Part shown: positions 12,805 through 25,825 of the stretch, one piece after another
How the letters are laid out: each line of letters starts with the position of its first letter
Position numbering within the stretch: the first letter of the stretch is position 1
Assembly: GCA_036877525.1 (NCBI GenBank)
Contig: JAZGTH010000059.1
Coordinates: 8,680,501-8,744,500, forward strand
Length of the DNA stretch: 64,000 bases
Origin: Chromobotia macracanthus
Lineage: Eukaryota; Chordata; Actinopteri; Cypriniformes; Botiidae
Reading direction: 5' to 3'
Made by a program: the position numbers and the translations under genes
The notes under the pieces: model-generated
What the model saw: the letters and a program-made list of their open reading frames with translations, nothing else
The model's database searches: none
Told to the model about the DNA's origin: nothing

Positions 12805-13236
12805 CAAAACATGAAAATGATGTTTATTACTTACTCACCATCATGCTGTTCCAAAATGGTGCAATTACTTTCTTCTGTGGAAGGCAAAAGGAGACATTTT
12901 GAGAAATGGTGCTGGTAGCTGGGGATTGCAAACACCAAAAAGGAAACAGAGGCAACTGAAATGAGAATTATAAATAAAGTTCGTCCATGCAAGCAGTGTG
13001 CTATATTCCAAGAATGATGATGACAATGAAACTCATGAAGTGCATCAGCTGCTCAGCCAGTGATCTGTGGGCATGTTGTCTGAGACTTAAGTTATACAGA
13101 CCACTATTATTATTCTTTTATTCTTTAAAGCCTCAGTCCCCATTTATTGTAGTTGCATGAATGACAAAAAACAGCCAGTGAAACTTTTCAACATCCTTCT
13201 TTTCTGTTCATTTTTGTGTGAACTGTCCCTTTAAAT
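12805..13236. mobile_element. R4 element with internal unique sequence
   Basis: The left part reads TTACTTACTCACCATCATG... with TTCTTCTGTGGAAGG. The right end reads TTTTTGTGTGAACTGTCCC and TTTAAA. Both match the two ends of the better preserved copy at 52125-52338. The middle (about 12910-13150) is unlike the other copies and may be an insertion or degraded sequence. Confidence 0.6.
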
Positions 13237-13560
13237 GGTAAATACAAGACAATGGTGCAGCTCTGGGGGAGGGAGGATGCGATGCTTTATTTATGCTTTT
13301 TCTCTTCCCTCTATTGCTCACCTTACCTTGCTTCAGCAGTCCTTTCATTGAGATGTGAGGGCCGAGTGGAGTCTCTGGAGAGGCGTGTCACTGCGAGCAG
13401 GAGGGGGCAGGTGAGGAGGGAGGGGCATTAATTGCTGAATCAGAACAGGTCCTCTGCCCTGCCGCGCTGCTGATAATTGGGAGGGGAAGCTTGCTGACAG
13501 CGCGATGCCAAGGTCACAGAAAGAAAAACTGAGAGAGATAACTGAGGTAAGGAGAGGATA
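13237..13560 (+). other. GC-rich patch with exon-like 3' edge
   Basis: A GC-rich block holds TTAATTGCTGAATCAG (13429-13444, homeodomain- and MARE-like) and CAAGGTCA (13508-13515, SF1/ERR-like). An ATG at 13505 opens a 14-codon frame (MPRSQKEKLREITE) that runs exactly to a good splice donor, GAG|GTAAGG, at 13546/13547. It could be a first exon of an unknown transcript or a conserved regulatory element. No homologue is recognised. Confidence 0.3.
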
Positions 13561-13682
13561 GCATACACCAGAAGAGAAAGACTTTAAACCTGCTCACGAC
13601 AATAATTAGGTCAGTGTGTGGATATTGAACACAGTAAAGACCCTAAACTTAGTGAACAAATTAAGTTTTGAAGTAAAATATA

Positions 13683-13932
13683 TTAAAGCTGCAATCCGTA
13701 ACTTTTGGGGGGTTAAAGCAAACAAAAATCAGTTATTAAGCAAGTACATAACAGATAAGTGTTCAACGGTCTCCTTACCCCAGTTCACAACAGTAAGATC
13801 ATTATAATGATTTATAATTTGAGCTGTCAGTTTCTCAGTAAATGTCAGTTTGTCTTTATTTGATTTCAACACACGAATACTAAATATGTAAAGTATACTG
13901 TGACTGCAAAAAAGTTACATATTGATACTTTA
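13683..13932. mobile_element. R3 element
   Basis: It starts TTAAAGCTGCAATCCGTAAC and ends TTACATATTGATACTTTAAA, a weaker match to the inverted terminus. The internal sequence (AAGCAAGTACATAACAG, TTCACAACAGTAAG, GTCAGTTTG) matches the copy at 55760-56043. It is non-coding. The TTAA ends could reflect a TTAA target site as in piggyBac-type elements, but this is unproven. Confidence 0.75.
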
Positions 13933-14129
13933 AATATACACACACCCTCTCGTCATATTATAATCACCGCTAGACAGCATTTTCATTCATCTAATGTACT
14001 GTATTTTAAACACCATATTCAATTAGGATTACAATTACATTTATTAAATTGTTAAAAAGTGGCCATTGCTTACCTGAATGGAGACAGACGTGAAGGTGGT
14101 TTTGCAGTCAGCCTTATAAGAATGTGCTT
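13933..14129. other. Unassigned sequence
   Basis: Nothing is recognised between the R3 element and the SINE tail. Confidence 0.4.
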
Positions 14130-14175
14130 GAAATCACTTTGCATAAATGCCTCTGCCAAATATGTAAATGTATCA
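14130..14175 (+). repeat. SINE tail fragment
   Basis: Reads ATCACTTTGCATAAATGC then CTCTGCCAAATATGTAAATG, matching the 3' tail shared by the SINE copies at 3003 and 22960. The tRNA-like head is missing. Confidence 0.65.
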
Positions 14176-17141
14176 GTAAACAGTTCATTTTGATTACATG
14201 TTGACTAAAATTATACATGTAAACTAAAGCTTCTTGGCACTCAGCGCTGGCTGCCCCTTTTTCTACCTTGTAGCACCTATTTATAGCGTAACCATTGATA
14301 AAACACTTCAAGTTATGGGTTTATAATAGCCAGATTTTCCATTGCAAGCTAAAATACAATTCGTCCCAGTCATGCATAATATTTGTCTTTCACTGACTTT
14401 CTGTCTGGAAGCACTTTATTAAAGCAATTTTCACCACAGCAGTAACCCTCCATTTGTAAGTCTACCAAACAATCCGCACTCTTTTATTTGCCGCTATGTC
14501 ATAAGACATCTGTCAGAAGAGAGGTGTGAATTGTGAAGCATTTGCGAGCTGAGTGGTGCTTCACCCAGGCATGCTTTTGGACAGTTTGTTTGTTGTTGCT
14601 TGAAAATAAAATAAGGAGGGGAAAGAATTTTTTCAAAATAGTTTGCAGATGAACTGTGCTGTTTTAAACCCTGAGGGGATGTGAAAATACATGTAATTCT
14701 GCATTTCTCTCTATTTGTTTTTATTTGTCTACATGTAATTTTGAAAGAAAAAGACAAATAACGCTTGTTTGGTATATACTGCCTCGGAGCAATTGCCTTC
14801 CCTCATTTATTGTCGAGTCTGTGTTGATATGCATTCAGTTGTCATGAACTTAAAAGGAAAAATGAGTGAATTAACTAAACGATTTGCGAGAATTTTTGCA
14901 TGCAGTTTTGCGGTGCAAAAACGTGCAACTTAGTCACTTAGCCACGTGACCCAGTTAAACTGTAAAGTGGGTTAAGTGAACTTCATTTAAAGAGATGTGT
15001 ACATTTTCTGTTTATCATATTTATCAAATGATGGGGAAGACTGTTCTAGCTGTATATACAGAGGTGCTGTTGTTAAGCACACTTCTGTGTTTTATAGGGC
15101 AGATTCAGGTGTCTGGATCTCTGCTGGTCAATGCCAGTAAAATATACAACAGTGTGGTAATCTGCTTCATCCTTCACAACCCAGCGCTCAGAACCGACCC
15201 AAATAGCACGATTTTTTGGGTCTCTGTTTGCACAGTTTGCTAATTTGCATAATACATTTACTAAATTAGGTGCTTAAAAAATGTAGACCGTTCATGCAAA
15301 TAAACCACCCTATAAATGAACACAGTTCATTCTTTGTGAATCGCTTCTCTAATGTGTTCCTACTCCTAAAATGCCTTATATAGCAGCTAGACTATGTGTG
15401 AAAACAAAAACTGTAGCCCTAACTGTGACCTGCTAACCATTTTAGATTGTAGGAATGTTTCTCTAATGTTTCCATTAACTAAGAAAAGCTCCAGTTTTAT
15501 AATAACAATATTGCTTGGTCATAGAGAAGTTATTCAAACATTTTTAAATACTGAAGAATACAGTTTGTTCTATGTATGATAAAAACAATTCTTGTTTTTG
15601 CCGTAGTCTCCACTGTAACTGTATGAGAAATAAAAGCTCCATCATTACATGTGAGTCATCTTGTGACTCCTGTTGGCTTCCTTTGGCCCTGAGGGCTGAT
15701 GGGATTGGAGCAGGTGCTGACATCAGACATTACACAGCACCTGTCAACACTAACTGGACCTTCCATGTGGTCAAGCAGTGACCGCAGGCGCCATATTTTG
15801 TAGTCTTGTTGACAGTCCTAAACCTCTAGCCTACAGCTGTTATAAATGATTATTTACAAGACGTATAAACCTGCCTGCCGTCTCATAACCAACTCACATG
15901 TCTCTCTGAAGTCACACTGCAGTTTATCTCCAGACTGCTGAGACAATGACAGCATTGCATTGTGGGTATAAAACTCTTGATATGAGAGAGATGTTTATTA
16001 GAAATCAGGTGCATTTATTATGTTCTCAATATCCTTAATATATATATATATATATCCTTATATGGTTTTATCCAAATCAAACTGTTATGTGATTGTTTTG
16101 TGGTGTTTAGTCGTTTGTTGTGCATGATAACATGTTAAGCAATAGAACCTTTCTTTTAATAATGTGTGAAGATTTACACTGTATTTTGCATGCATGCATG
16201 CTTTTAGTCACAGTTCTTCTCTCTTGTCTGTACGATTACTTAATAATCACAATGAGAATTCGGATCGGTACAAAGAAAATTATTAGGGTTAAAACATGAT
16301 TTTTTTCCATGTCTCCACTGCATAATTATTTGATATGCTGTCTGAGTTTTGCTCAGAGGCAGGAATCATCATATTAAAATGAATTTAACATTTTTTTAAT
16401 TCTCTCAGTAAAACCCATGGAATTAGTATTAAAATGTTACATTTCAGATGTCTTAATTTAAAAAAGAAAAAGTTATTCAATAGCAGAAAGAGTTTTTCTT
16501 TTGCAAAATTAATTATCCAGGTAATGTTTTCCAAATACCAAATTCTGTTTAACAACCTTGTTTTTAGATTGGGCCACTGGCCCTTAAAATGTCAGTGCAT
16601 GGCCTTGTTTCAAATTATGAGTAACTTGTGGTTTGGCCAGCTACAGTTTTAAGTACAGCAGTTCCCTCAGCGTTAGATACATACCCTTCTGAAATGTTCC
16701 ACGCTCTGGCTGAAGGAAGGGTCTCAAGAACACACTGCTGCATTAGTGTCAGCCCAGGATCTCTGTCCCAGGAGACGGCTGAGCCAGGGCCTGTCAGTGT
16801 AGCTCTCTATGCCCCATAAATCCTCACATAGCACAGCCTTGTGTTCCTCTGCCAAGACGAATTAGGGCTGAAAAACAAGAAGCCATGACATGAAGACAGA
16901 GCATCCAGCTGAACCAGAAGAGACGTGAGTGCTACCTACCCTGAAATTGCTGTAGTGTAGTGGAAAAACGTGATTTACTGATGAATTGTAACATATATTT
17001 ACATGAGTTTAATAATAATACATCATTTAATTTATAACTTGGGAGGAAATATTAAAACATTTGCTCTTTCTTATGACTGAATGTCATCCAAGCTATCTAC
17101 ACACAAAATATATAATGTGAAATAATGTCTCATAATTTACG
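14176..17141. other. Unassigned intergenic sequence
   Basis: No gene is supported. It holds a short (TA)n run at 16037-16055 and a TGCATGCATGCATGC run near 16188-16202. A GC-richer stretch at about 16640-16935 ends in a donor-like GAC|GTGAGT but shows no recognisable product. Confidence 0.45.
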
Positions 17142-17277
17142 TTAAAGCTGCAATCCATAACATTTACCTCTATACTGCCATCTCTATTAAAAACTAAAAT
17201 TGCAGGTTACTTTCTGTACTTTTGATTACACTGATCTGTCATTTTTAACCCAAAAAATTTACGGACTGCAGCTTTAA
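17142..17277. mobile_element. R3 element, short internally deleted copy
   Basis: The ends are near-perfect inverted repeats: TTAAAGCTGCAATCCATAAC at the left and TTACGGACTGCAGCTTTAA at the right. At about 136 bases it is half the length of the copies at 13683 and 55760, which suggests an internal deletion derivative. Confidence 0.85.
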
Positions 17278-19453
17278 TACTAAAGGTTAATACCTCTGTT
17301 AGTTTTGCCTGTGTAGTTAACTCTAAAATAATGACTGATAACATAAAAGTTGAGGTCAAAGAGACACTTTATAAATAAATACACCTAATATTTTAATAAA
17401 AAAATGATTACCTACCCAAAGGAGCATCTAACCCTATCACTTACAGTATGCATCAAAGAAATCAATTTTACTACTAGAAAACATTTCATGACACAGTTTC
17501 TAAGCACTGCGTTTGAGTTTATATACAGTATACTGGCAGTAAGGCATTCAGGATCTTGTAGTGAGAATATCTTGGCTTTGCAGATATTTCAAAAGGTCTG
17601 ACTTTGATAAATATTTGCTTTCCCCCGAAACACTTCATCAGTCAGGCCTCAGGCCAACTGTTATCTGACCTCATGGCTATCTGCTGCTCCGCAGACGAAC
17701 CCGAGCTCTTCACCAGACATCTGTGAATGTTCAGACGTTTGCTCTCTCAGGGGCTGACGTGTACTTCCTGTCCAAGATAAAACAGGCGATCAATAACTCT
17801 GTCCTACATGAGTGAGAAACAATCTAAATCAATGCTTGTATTTTGCAATGGTAAAGCTTCTGTAAGTGTTTAGCATCCCATAGGTAAGAACAATCACAAA
17901 TGAGATCTTTGTTATATTTCACTCGTTTCTCCTGAACAGCCCCTCCAATTAGTGAGATTCGATGGATAACAAATGTTTCTTTGCAGGAGAAACTAACTCT
18001 CACGTGTAATCTCAGATGTCTCCTCAGGAGTTTCAGGAGCTCAACAATCTTAATAATGTCTCCAAATGTTCTCAGATTTAGAGGTTTTAGGATGAACTCA
18101 TTGAATTCTTACAAAACAACGTTTTCTGAGTTATCCACATTATTTTTCATAGCATTCTCACTTGTCCAGAATGTGCTTTGTCTACACAAATTACAATGTA
18201 ACAAAATTGGAGTGCATGTCTTTGGTCATTTTAAGGACATCTGTATGCCAGTTCTCATGCTCTTAAAAGTTTCCACGCACTTTCCACACAAAAACTTTGC
18301 TGCCTTAATTTTTTAAGATTAATCAACATAGCTATACAAGTAGAAAAATAGGTTAAGCAATTTTCCAACTATTTCTTATGTTACCTCAACTCAACACCAG
18401 TCAAGATTACAAAGAGTAAGTTTACCAAATTAATGTAACCAAATTGATTCAACTTACACATTTAAGGCAGCAACGTTTTTTACAGTGCAATTATTAATTC
18501 AAAATCAGACATCTGAATCTAGAATATGCACTTTTTCTCTGCTGGGAAAATTGACCACATATATCAGTGGCTCATCTTGCACTCAGGGGCAGAAACCGCT
18601 TGCCAACAACTAGCAGTAGCAAATCATCATATTGGAGGCTTTTGAAACAAAAGAGTCTTTGTTATCTCCTGCTCAAACAGTTTGTTTTAACAGGTAATGC
18701 ATCAACACAGCCACTGCACAGAGTCTGTAATGGAGTTCATTCCCAACAGCATACTGTGAAAACTGCACCTGATTCCCAGTGTTTTCAGAAACATTACCCT
18801 CAAATAGCCTGTCTCCACGCAGGCCTGCAGATGGGTCAGATCAGTGCATTACCAGTGAGCTATTATGTAATTAGATTAAGTTAATGCACATCTCCTGGCT
18901 TTGACTTTATTTATTGGTATGACCTGCATTTATCTATCTTCATATCAGGCTTCTGTCCTTGTTTTCAGATTTCTCCAGAAATGTAGGCTAATATATCAAA
19001 CAGAATTACCCAAGTATAAGTCTCCCTTTGTGGTTCCCATTTTCTTACATACCACACTGGAATAGTTTTAAGCAAAATTGCCTTTTATCTGAAGCCATTA
19101 TCATTTGTTGCAGGCATAAACAGAAGCAGGCCATCTCTGTGATTTATCATTCGAGTAGATTTCCCCCATCCCAATCACAGAGAATGGAAAAATCTTTTAT
19201 GTCGCAACTCTGCACTCTCCATGTTGCAATTTTAGCAGTGATGCACACTGAGAGACCAACGGCTGTTTTTTTATTTTATAGTCTTAATCTTTCTCATTCA
19301 CCAGTGGACAGAAGACCTGTAGCTTGCTGGAGCACAGCTAGTATTTACAATTCGATACAGGCAGTGAGTCTCTGATGGAGAACGAGTGCTTTGGGGTTTA
19401 GGATCTGTGCAATGAGTCTGGTTTAGTACACTTGTACCCTCCTTCAGCATCAT
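17278..19453. other. Unassigned intergenic sequence
   Basis: Nothing gene-like is recognised. Open frames of 105-115 codons at 17981, 18567 and 19028 have no family resemblance. Confidence 0.45.
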
Positions 19454-19814
19454 CCCAGCTAACAGGGATGTCCTCAGAACATTGACTTATGTTCTGTAAA
19501 AGTTCTCTCAAATCTATCAAAAAATGTCCATGCAGTAATGTTACAACTTTTTTAATGTTATGTATCATATCAAAAACATTATTCTTAGGCTGTTTTAAAT
19601 ATGCTACAGAATTATAAAATGTTAAAATGTTTAAACATTCTTATAGCCAAGAAATAATGTTAATACAATGTCTAAAAACTGGACGTTCCTAAACGTTCAT
19701 TTTGAATGTTTTGAACGTTCCTAGAACATTCGAAATAACATTTTTAACATTTTGTTACTCAATGGAAATGTTAGGGAACGTTAGGGAAACGTTACAACTT
19801 AAATTGTTAGTTGG
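19454..19814 (-). mobile_element. R1 element, full length
   Basis: It starts CCCAGCTAACAGGGATGTCC and ends AAATTGTTAGTTGG, so both terminal repeats are present in reverse orientation. At about 361 bases it is one of the longest copies. It has no coding capacity. Confidence 0.85.
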
Positions 19815-20704
19815 AATGTACCCATTCATTAACTTAGTATGAAATATATGTTGTATACATGCTGACATTGAAGCAGATATGAATCTGGTGTTGTATATCT
19901 ATGGGGGCTTTTAGTCCACTGTCATAAGAGTGACATTAAATCAAATTAAATCAAATTTAGTGACATTAAATCAAATCAGATTATTGTGGTTTCTCATAGA
20001 AAGCAGTTCTAGATGTACTGAATACACACCAGCAGCAAACATTACCATTCTGAGTCCTTTAAGAAAACCCAGGACATCTGTTCTTATCAGTTTTATTGTT
20101 GTATTGAGCAGTCAGTTACACCTAACTGGACCTGCACTGTATTTTTCTAGCACAACAACAGGCTAACTGATTATTGGCAGCCTACAAGCACAAAGGCCTA
20201 AACATTGTGTAGTGTAATTACTGTAAGAGGTCAATCATTATAAACGCAAACACTCACAATAGGGCACCCACAATGCCTCTCTGATGTGGTAAAGTTAGAT
20301 ACTCTATTATAGTGGCCATGGGCAGTTCAAGTAGGAAGTAATATCCATTTGGACCACTGCACAGCATCTTTCTGCCAGCTACAGTCGTCCCCTTCGCTGC
20401 TGCTGGCAGGATACAACATTCGTCTGCCGAATATTTTTAAACACATCAAACAAAACCAATGCAGAAGCAACATTAAACCTCCATGCCTCAGCCACCAAAA
20501 ATAAGAGCGATGTTTCAGGAGCCGCGCCGGTGACTGATGGCGTAGAGGTGTGTGTGTGTGGGGGGGTGAGGTCGTTCATCCACGGAGAAACTGCGCAGAT
20601 GATGAATTTTTCATCTCACGCCACACGTTCCCATTGATACGTGCCATCTATTTCTGCTTCTGTCTTTTTCCTCACACTGTACCTGCGCCTTCAGTCGCAA
20701 TATA
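19815..20704. other. Unassigned intergenic sequence
   Basis: A small direct repeat of GTGACATTAAATCAAAT occurs at about 19931-19975, and a short (GT)n(G)n run at about 20549-20568. Nothing gene-like is seen. Confidence 0.45.
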
Positions 20705-21238
20705 TCACTCAGCCCAAGTTATCTCACCTTGGCGTAAAGAGCTCCAGCACTGACGCCCGTTGACGGAAACAAACAAGATCCCACACGCTGCGGTTTCTGT
20801 GCACAGCACATTTGCAATTAGCAAAAAGATAGGAGAGATAATTATGGCAAGTGGCTGGTTTGGAGGAAGCGTAGTGGGCAGGCCAGCTTTTAAATTCAGA
20901 TCCGTGCTGATGCGCGTTGACTGCGCACACTGTGATGTTGATTCTGCAGAATCATCTATCTCAAAGTCTGGCAGTAACCAGGACACCAGCCCCCTATATC
21001 CATCACTTCCCTTGCCAACCTGGCATCTTCCCGCAGTCATCCTTTTTCTAAAGTGCCCCGTCATGTCTTTTTTAACGACGACAGAAGCAAATAGTTGAAT
21101 ATTGTAGCAGAGATCGGAAGTGAAGTAACAAGCTGCCCAACCAACAATGCAGGAATAAAACATTCTTGATGATATCAAGATAAGCCTCTTCAGTATGAAG
21201 AAGCTTCCCAAAGAAAAAACATTTCCGGTGTGACACAT
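20705..21238. other. Unusually open, non-repetitive stretch
   Basis: The minus strand is open for 177 codons (the longest frame in the window) and the plus strand for 112 codons over the same bases. The predicted products have no recognisable domain, and being open in several frames argues against real coding. The stretch contains GCAATTAGC and ATAATTATGG, both homeodomain-type sites. A conserved noncoding element is as likely as a small exon. Confidence 0.3.
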
Positions 21239-22170
21239 ATGTCTTTAGAATTATTGTGTAACAGAGAAAACATTATAAATTCAGCCAAACGGTGTTCGAT
21301 TTTGGCATGGATTGATTTATTAAAAATCATATTTATCCTCACTATTGGGAGGATAATGATAGTCACTTGTGATAGGCTCGGGGCTGTGCACTATTAGCCA
21401 ATCAGAGTTGTCAGGGCGTGGTTTAACTGCAGCTCCAGAGTAATTCATCACACGGCATTTACAGCTATAGTAACTGACTTGAAATGTGGCAGCAAGCATG
21501 TTGTGAACTTCCAGGGCAAAAATAAACACTGCCAAAGCCTCAGACAAACCTGCACTGAATGTGAACACTGAATATTAACAACAGCTATCTTTATTTCTCT
21601 GCACACACACTCCATGCACTGATAGAAACCTGTGCTCATTACATTCCACAGTCCTGGAAACATTAATGAGCTCTTGCTGTCTTTGGCTTATGAATTAGCA
21701 TGGATATGAGATTTTAAGCTCTGCCACAAATTACTTAAATCAATCTGACAGTCTCTTTATTGGGCATTGGTGGAGGAAGCAGGCCAGGAAAGACAACTGG
21801 TATTGAAAGAGTTGGAAACGATCTATAAATTGAAGTCAAGTCTCTAAACGAATTTACGGCATATCTAAACAGCACTAGTTCCTTTGAAATCTTTTGCACC
21901 ACAGTGAGTTTTAAACGAAAACCATGGTTCAGTGATTTAGTTCTTATACAAGAGCAGTTCCACACTGCAGCACAATTTTATCATTTAACCCAATATCATA
22001 CCCATGAGCAAAACAGGCATGACGAGAGACCTACAGTATATAAGTGTTAACTTAAAGCTGAAGCATGTTATTTTTGTGCCCCTAATGTCACTGAATAGAC
22101 CTGCAGAAAATAATGGTTTCAAACAGGTAGTGTTTTCACTGTATGGGGAGTGATTCTACAAATGGCGTAA
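21239..22170. other. Unassigned intergenic sequence
   Basis: No gene or repeat is recognised. Confidence 0.45.
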
Positions 22171-22355
22171 CCAGCTAACAGGTTTAGGTTGTAAGAATGT
22201 TTCCCTAACAATGCCATCAAGTAACAAAGATGCTAAAAATGTTGTTTTGGAAGTTCTAGGAACATTTATGGGAATGTTATTCAAACATTCCACTATCAAC
22301 TTCAGAATAACGTTTAAAAAATCTATTATTTTTGATAACTTTGAAAGATCAAAGC
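22171..22355 (+). mobile_element. R1 element, truncated
   Basis: The left end CCAGCTAACAGGTTTAGG is followed by GTAAGAATGTTTCCCTAAC, GTTCTAGGAACATT and AACTTTGAAAGATCAAAG. The central part and right terminus are lost. Confidence 0.75.
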
Positions 22356-22959
22356 TATCCTAAAGGTTTTTAACTTTTTGGATAAAAATAAGCATAGTGA
22401 AGAACGTACATAGAATTTACTGCAAATAGCGAAATCACTTTGCTTTGCAAGGGTTATTTGCGAGTGCTGCATACAGAACGCTGGTAAACTGCTAAATTCT
22501 CTTGACACACACTTCCGCAGGTCCCAGATGTGTTCAACAATGACCTTGAAAACTCCTGGGCTCTCAGTCACAGATGCTGTGCTGCAGAGGAGACACGAAT
22601 CAGAATTCTGTGAGCATTTCTGTGGCATTTCTCTTGCATTTTAGAAAGCCCATGAATAAAAGAGCACAAGCTACACTGAAGTATGCTGAACAATGCAGGG
22701 GTACGGTATAATTTAAGCATTTTCAGTCTGTGTTTGGCAGTCGATATGAGTGACAATAACCTTTGCTTAATGTTACACATTGCCTGTACCCCTCAACGTT
22801 ATTTGAACATACAGTAATATATTACTGTATATACAAATTATGGTTTTTAATTTAATTTAATAATGTGAACTTAACACATTATGATGCTATGTAGTGATCC
22901 TTAGATTAACAAAGCACAGATAACTTTGTGGGTTATAATGTGCATTCTGTTTTTTTAGT
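22356..22959. other. Unassigned intergenic sequence
   Basis: No gene or clear repeat is seen. Confidence 0.4.
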
Positions 22960-23073
22960 TTACATTTACGTGTATGCACTTGGCAGATACCTTTTATCAG
23001 TATGTGTGTTCCCTGGAATTTAGACCCACAATCTGCGCTGCTAACACAATGCTCTACCAACTGAGCTACATTA
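22960..23073 (-). repeat. tRNA-derived SINE, diverged
   Basis: On the minus strand a head reads TAGCTCAGTTGGTAGAGCAT, then a degraded B-box, then a tail GGTATCTGCCAAGTGC that runs into AAATGTAAAC. It is the same family as 3003-3119. Confidence 0.8.
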
Positions 23074-25524
23074 TTGTACTACAGATTAAATGTGCACAAG
23101 CGTGAAAATAAGAATACTGGAATTACATTAATTCACATAAGTTTTCAGAATCCATTTAGACTTTAAGTTGTAAATTGTGAACAAAACATTTATATTGTGA
23201 ACAAAACATCAGGAAATGCAAATATGTGTGAAATAATCTTCACTGATTGGTTTGTATGTTGCACATATAAAAACAAATAGAATAAAATAACATTAGACTA
23301 CTACTAACAAATCATGGTCCCTGGTTTCTAAAAGTGGCAAAATATGAGCATCTCTGGTTTATATTATGCTTATGGCTGTAGTGAAAAGTTTAGGGTGAAT
23401 GTGCAATTGGAAAGACAAATTACCCCACAGCCACATTTTGCCATGATTGATTCATTAATTAGATTACATGAATGTGTTTTTGATTTATGCAGATGGATTC
23501 ACACATGTTGTTTTGTGGATGTTACTGAATCACGTGTGACTAACTGTGTCCTGTGTACATAATGAAGACACATAACACGTATGGAGCTGTGCATTTGCCT
23601 GACGGAGAGTCATTCTGGAATCGCTGCGACACACACATCTCTGTTCTGTTCAGGTTTGGTCTGACGCTGTGGAACATTTTGAGTGTTGACAAGTCATTTC
23701 AAACTTCTTCAAAATATAAATCAGTTCAAAATTGGCTTTCAAAATTGACAATTGCAAAGTGTTAATAAAAATTCATTAAATCAAATTAAAATTCTGTGTG
23801 CTCTGTATTTACACTTATTAGAATATTGTGTTGTTAGCTTGGCAGCGTGTCAATGTGAAACTCTACTGAAATCAATAGTGTGTCGAGTCTTCTGCACTGT
23901 TTGCTTGGCACGTGGAGTTGCTGCCTATGAAGAGCATTTGAAACCAGTTACTAATGAGGCTCTGTTTCAATGAGGATGCTGCCTTAGAAGACAGCTCACT
24001 AGATTTAGAAACAGAGTCTCAGTGTTTGATTAATAGATCATGAGTTTCTTCAAAACCTTATGTTCACTCAGAGTTATAAACTGATAAGGGAAATATAAGC
24101 ATTGATGTTATTATACTACTGAAATCTTATAATAAACAGAAACAGAAAAAATAAAATACAATAATATAAAACAGAGAAAATATATGTTTTAGATTAAGAC
24201 TTTTGTCTTGAACTGAAAAAAAATAACTTTTTGCTAATGGGGTATGAAAAAATAACCAATTCAAGAAACATTTTCTGAAAACAAATATAATATATAAACA
24301 ACAAATTACATGTAATTTTGCATATCAAGTAAACTTAAATGTTTGTTGTAATGTTGATTAAGACAATGACCTTTTGCAATGCATTGATTTAACAAGCAGT
24401 TGCTAATCTAACAGCACATAAACGAGTAATAAATGATTATCAGCTGAATGATCAGCTGTGTATCACATACATCAGGGACGGTGGGGTGGGGTAATTGTTC
24501 GGCTGGTTTTGACGTGATGGAGATGCAAATGTTCTTTGGACAGGATGTCATTCGGGCTTTTGATCTGTGTGCTTTAAATTCACAGTGCGCTGTCATATAA
24601 TAGATGATGTGGGAGAGAAATAAATATTTAAAATCCAGCTCAGACAGGGGAGGGAGGGGTGGGCGGCTGCACCACCATTCAAAGGAAACGTGAACAACAG
24701 AAGTTGCTCCAAACCACTCAGTGTTTCCCCACAGTGCCCACCACAGACCCCCCCACACCCCAATGCTCTTCTATTGTCGGTCTGTTTCACCGAGTTCGCT
24801 TTAGCGTGACTGATAATGAAAATGCAGGTAATGACCCATTTTCAGGGCGGCAAATAACAATGACGGCAGTCACTGAACGTTCGGATCAAATGGCCGGGGG
24901 TGCGATTGCTGTGAACGCCAGACCTCGAGTTATTTGCGCCTGTGGCTTCTCCAGAGTGCAGTGACTTAGCAGTAATCAAATCACATGAGGAGAACGCTCT
25001 CAGTGAGGCCAAGAGAGCTGTCGCACAGGCAGAAACAGACAGCAGCCCCGCGTGCCAGTGAGAGAAGACTTACAAATGCAATAAAGAGCCTTGCGGTCTG
25101 GTTTTACTTATGACTGCTACTGTTCCTGGAGCAGTGAGTGCCTTCAAAACTGTGATGCAGTCTGGCTTCTGGAAGTACAGTATATTAAAGTTCATACGAC
25201 ACAAATTATGTAACCCACATTTATTAAAGGCTGTTTGTAATCCTACTCAATATTATGGCTTCATTCATAACAAGCTAACAACAAACAACAACATTTTAAC
25301 ATTTATTTATCTAATGTTAATTTATGAATATATTGTTGTTTACTCGTGTTTGTTCCTTTAATGTTAACTTATACAGCTTGTGAAATGTATTGATACATGC
25401 AGAAATTAACCTAGAGATGAACAAATTCTGAACGTGTTTAAGTTATTTTTATTTCATGTTATGTAACTGGTTTGTTTAATATTAACACTGGACCTTTGTG
25501 TAATGTGTTACAGTTTAAACTCAC
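23074..25524. other. Unassigned intergenic sequence
   Basis: No gene is supported. A GC-richer island at about 24640-25070 shows ATTCAAAGG (TCF/LEF-like) and several CpGs and is a possible regulatory element. Open frames there are short and overlap on both strands. Confidence 0.45.
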
Positions 25525-25735
25525 GGCTGGTGACTGTGTGTTCTTCTGTTGAAGCCATTCTGTTGTTGATTTACTCCAGGGCTTTGGGTTGTTGTCCTGT
25601 TGCATCACTGACTTCTGTTGTGCTTCAGTTGGCAGATGGATGGCTTTACATTCTCCTGCAAAATGTCCTGATAAACTGGGGAATTCATTTTTCTGTCCAT
25701 GATAGCATGCTGTCCAGGCCCTGAGCAGCCCCAAA
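25525..25735 (-). pseudogene. Tc1-like transposase fragment, frameshifted
   Basis: Read on the minus strand from about 25735, one frame gives MNSPVYQDILQENVK and then KHNRSQ before a stop. The adjacent frame then gives MQQDNNPK and SKSTTEWLQQKN. These segments match the central catalytic region of fish Tc1/mariner transposases (DDE/D superfamily, around the second catalytic aspartate in QQDN). The change of frame at about 25612 indicates a single-base indel. The N-terminal DNA-binding region and the C-terminal end are absent, and no terminal repeats were found. It is a dead remnant. Confidence 0.8.
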
Positions 25736-25825
25736 GGGTTTACATACATTTTCTTACAACTCCAAATACCCAAGTCACCAAATAACTATATATAAACATA
25801 TATATAATTTATTAAGTAATTATAA

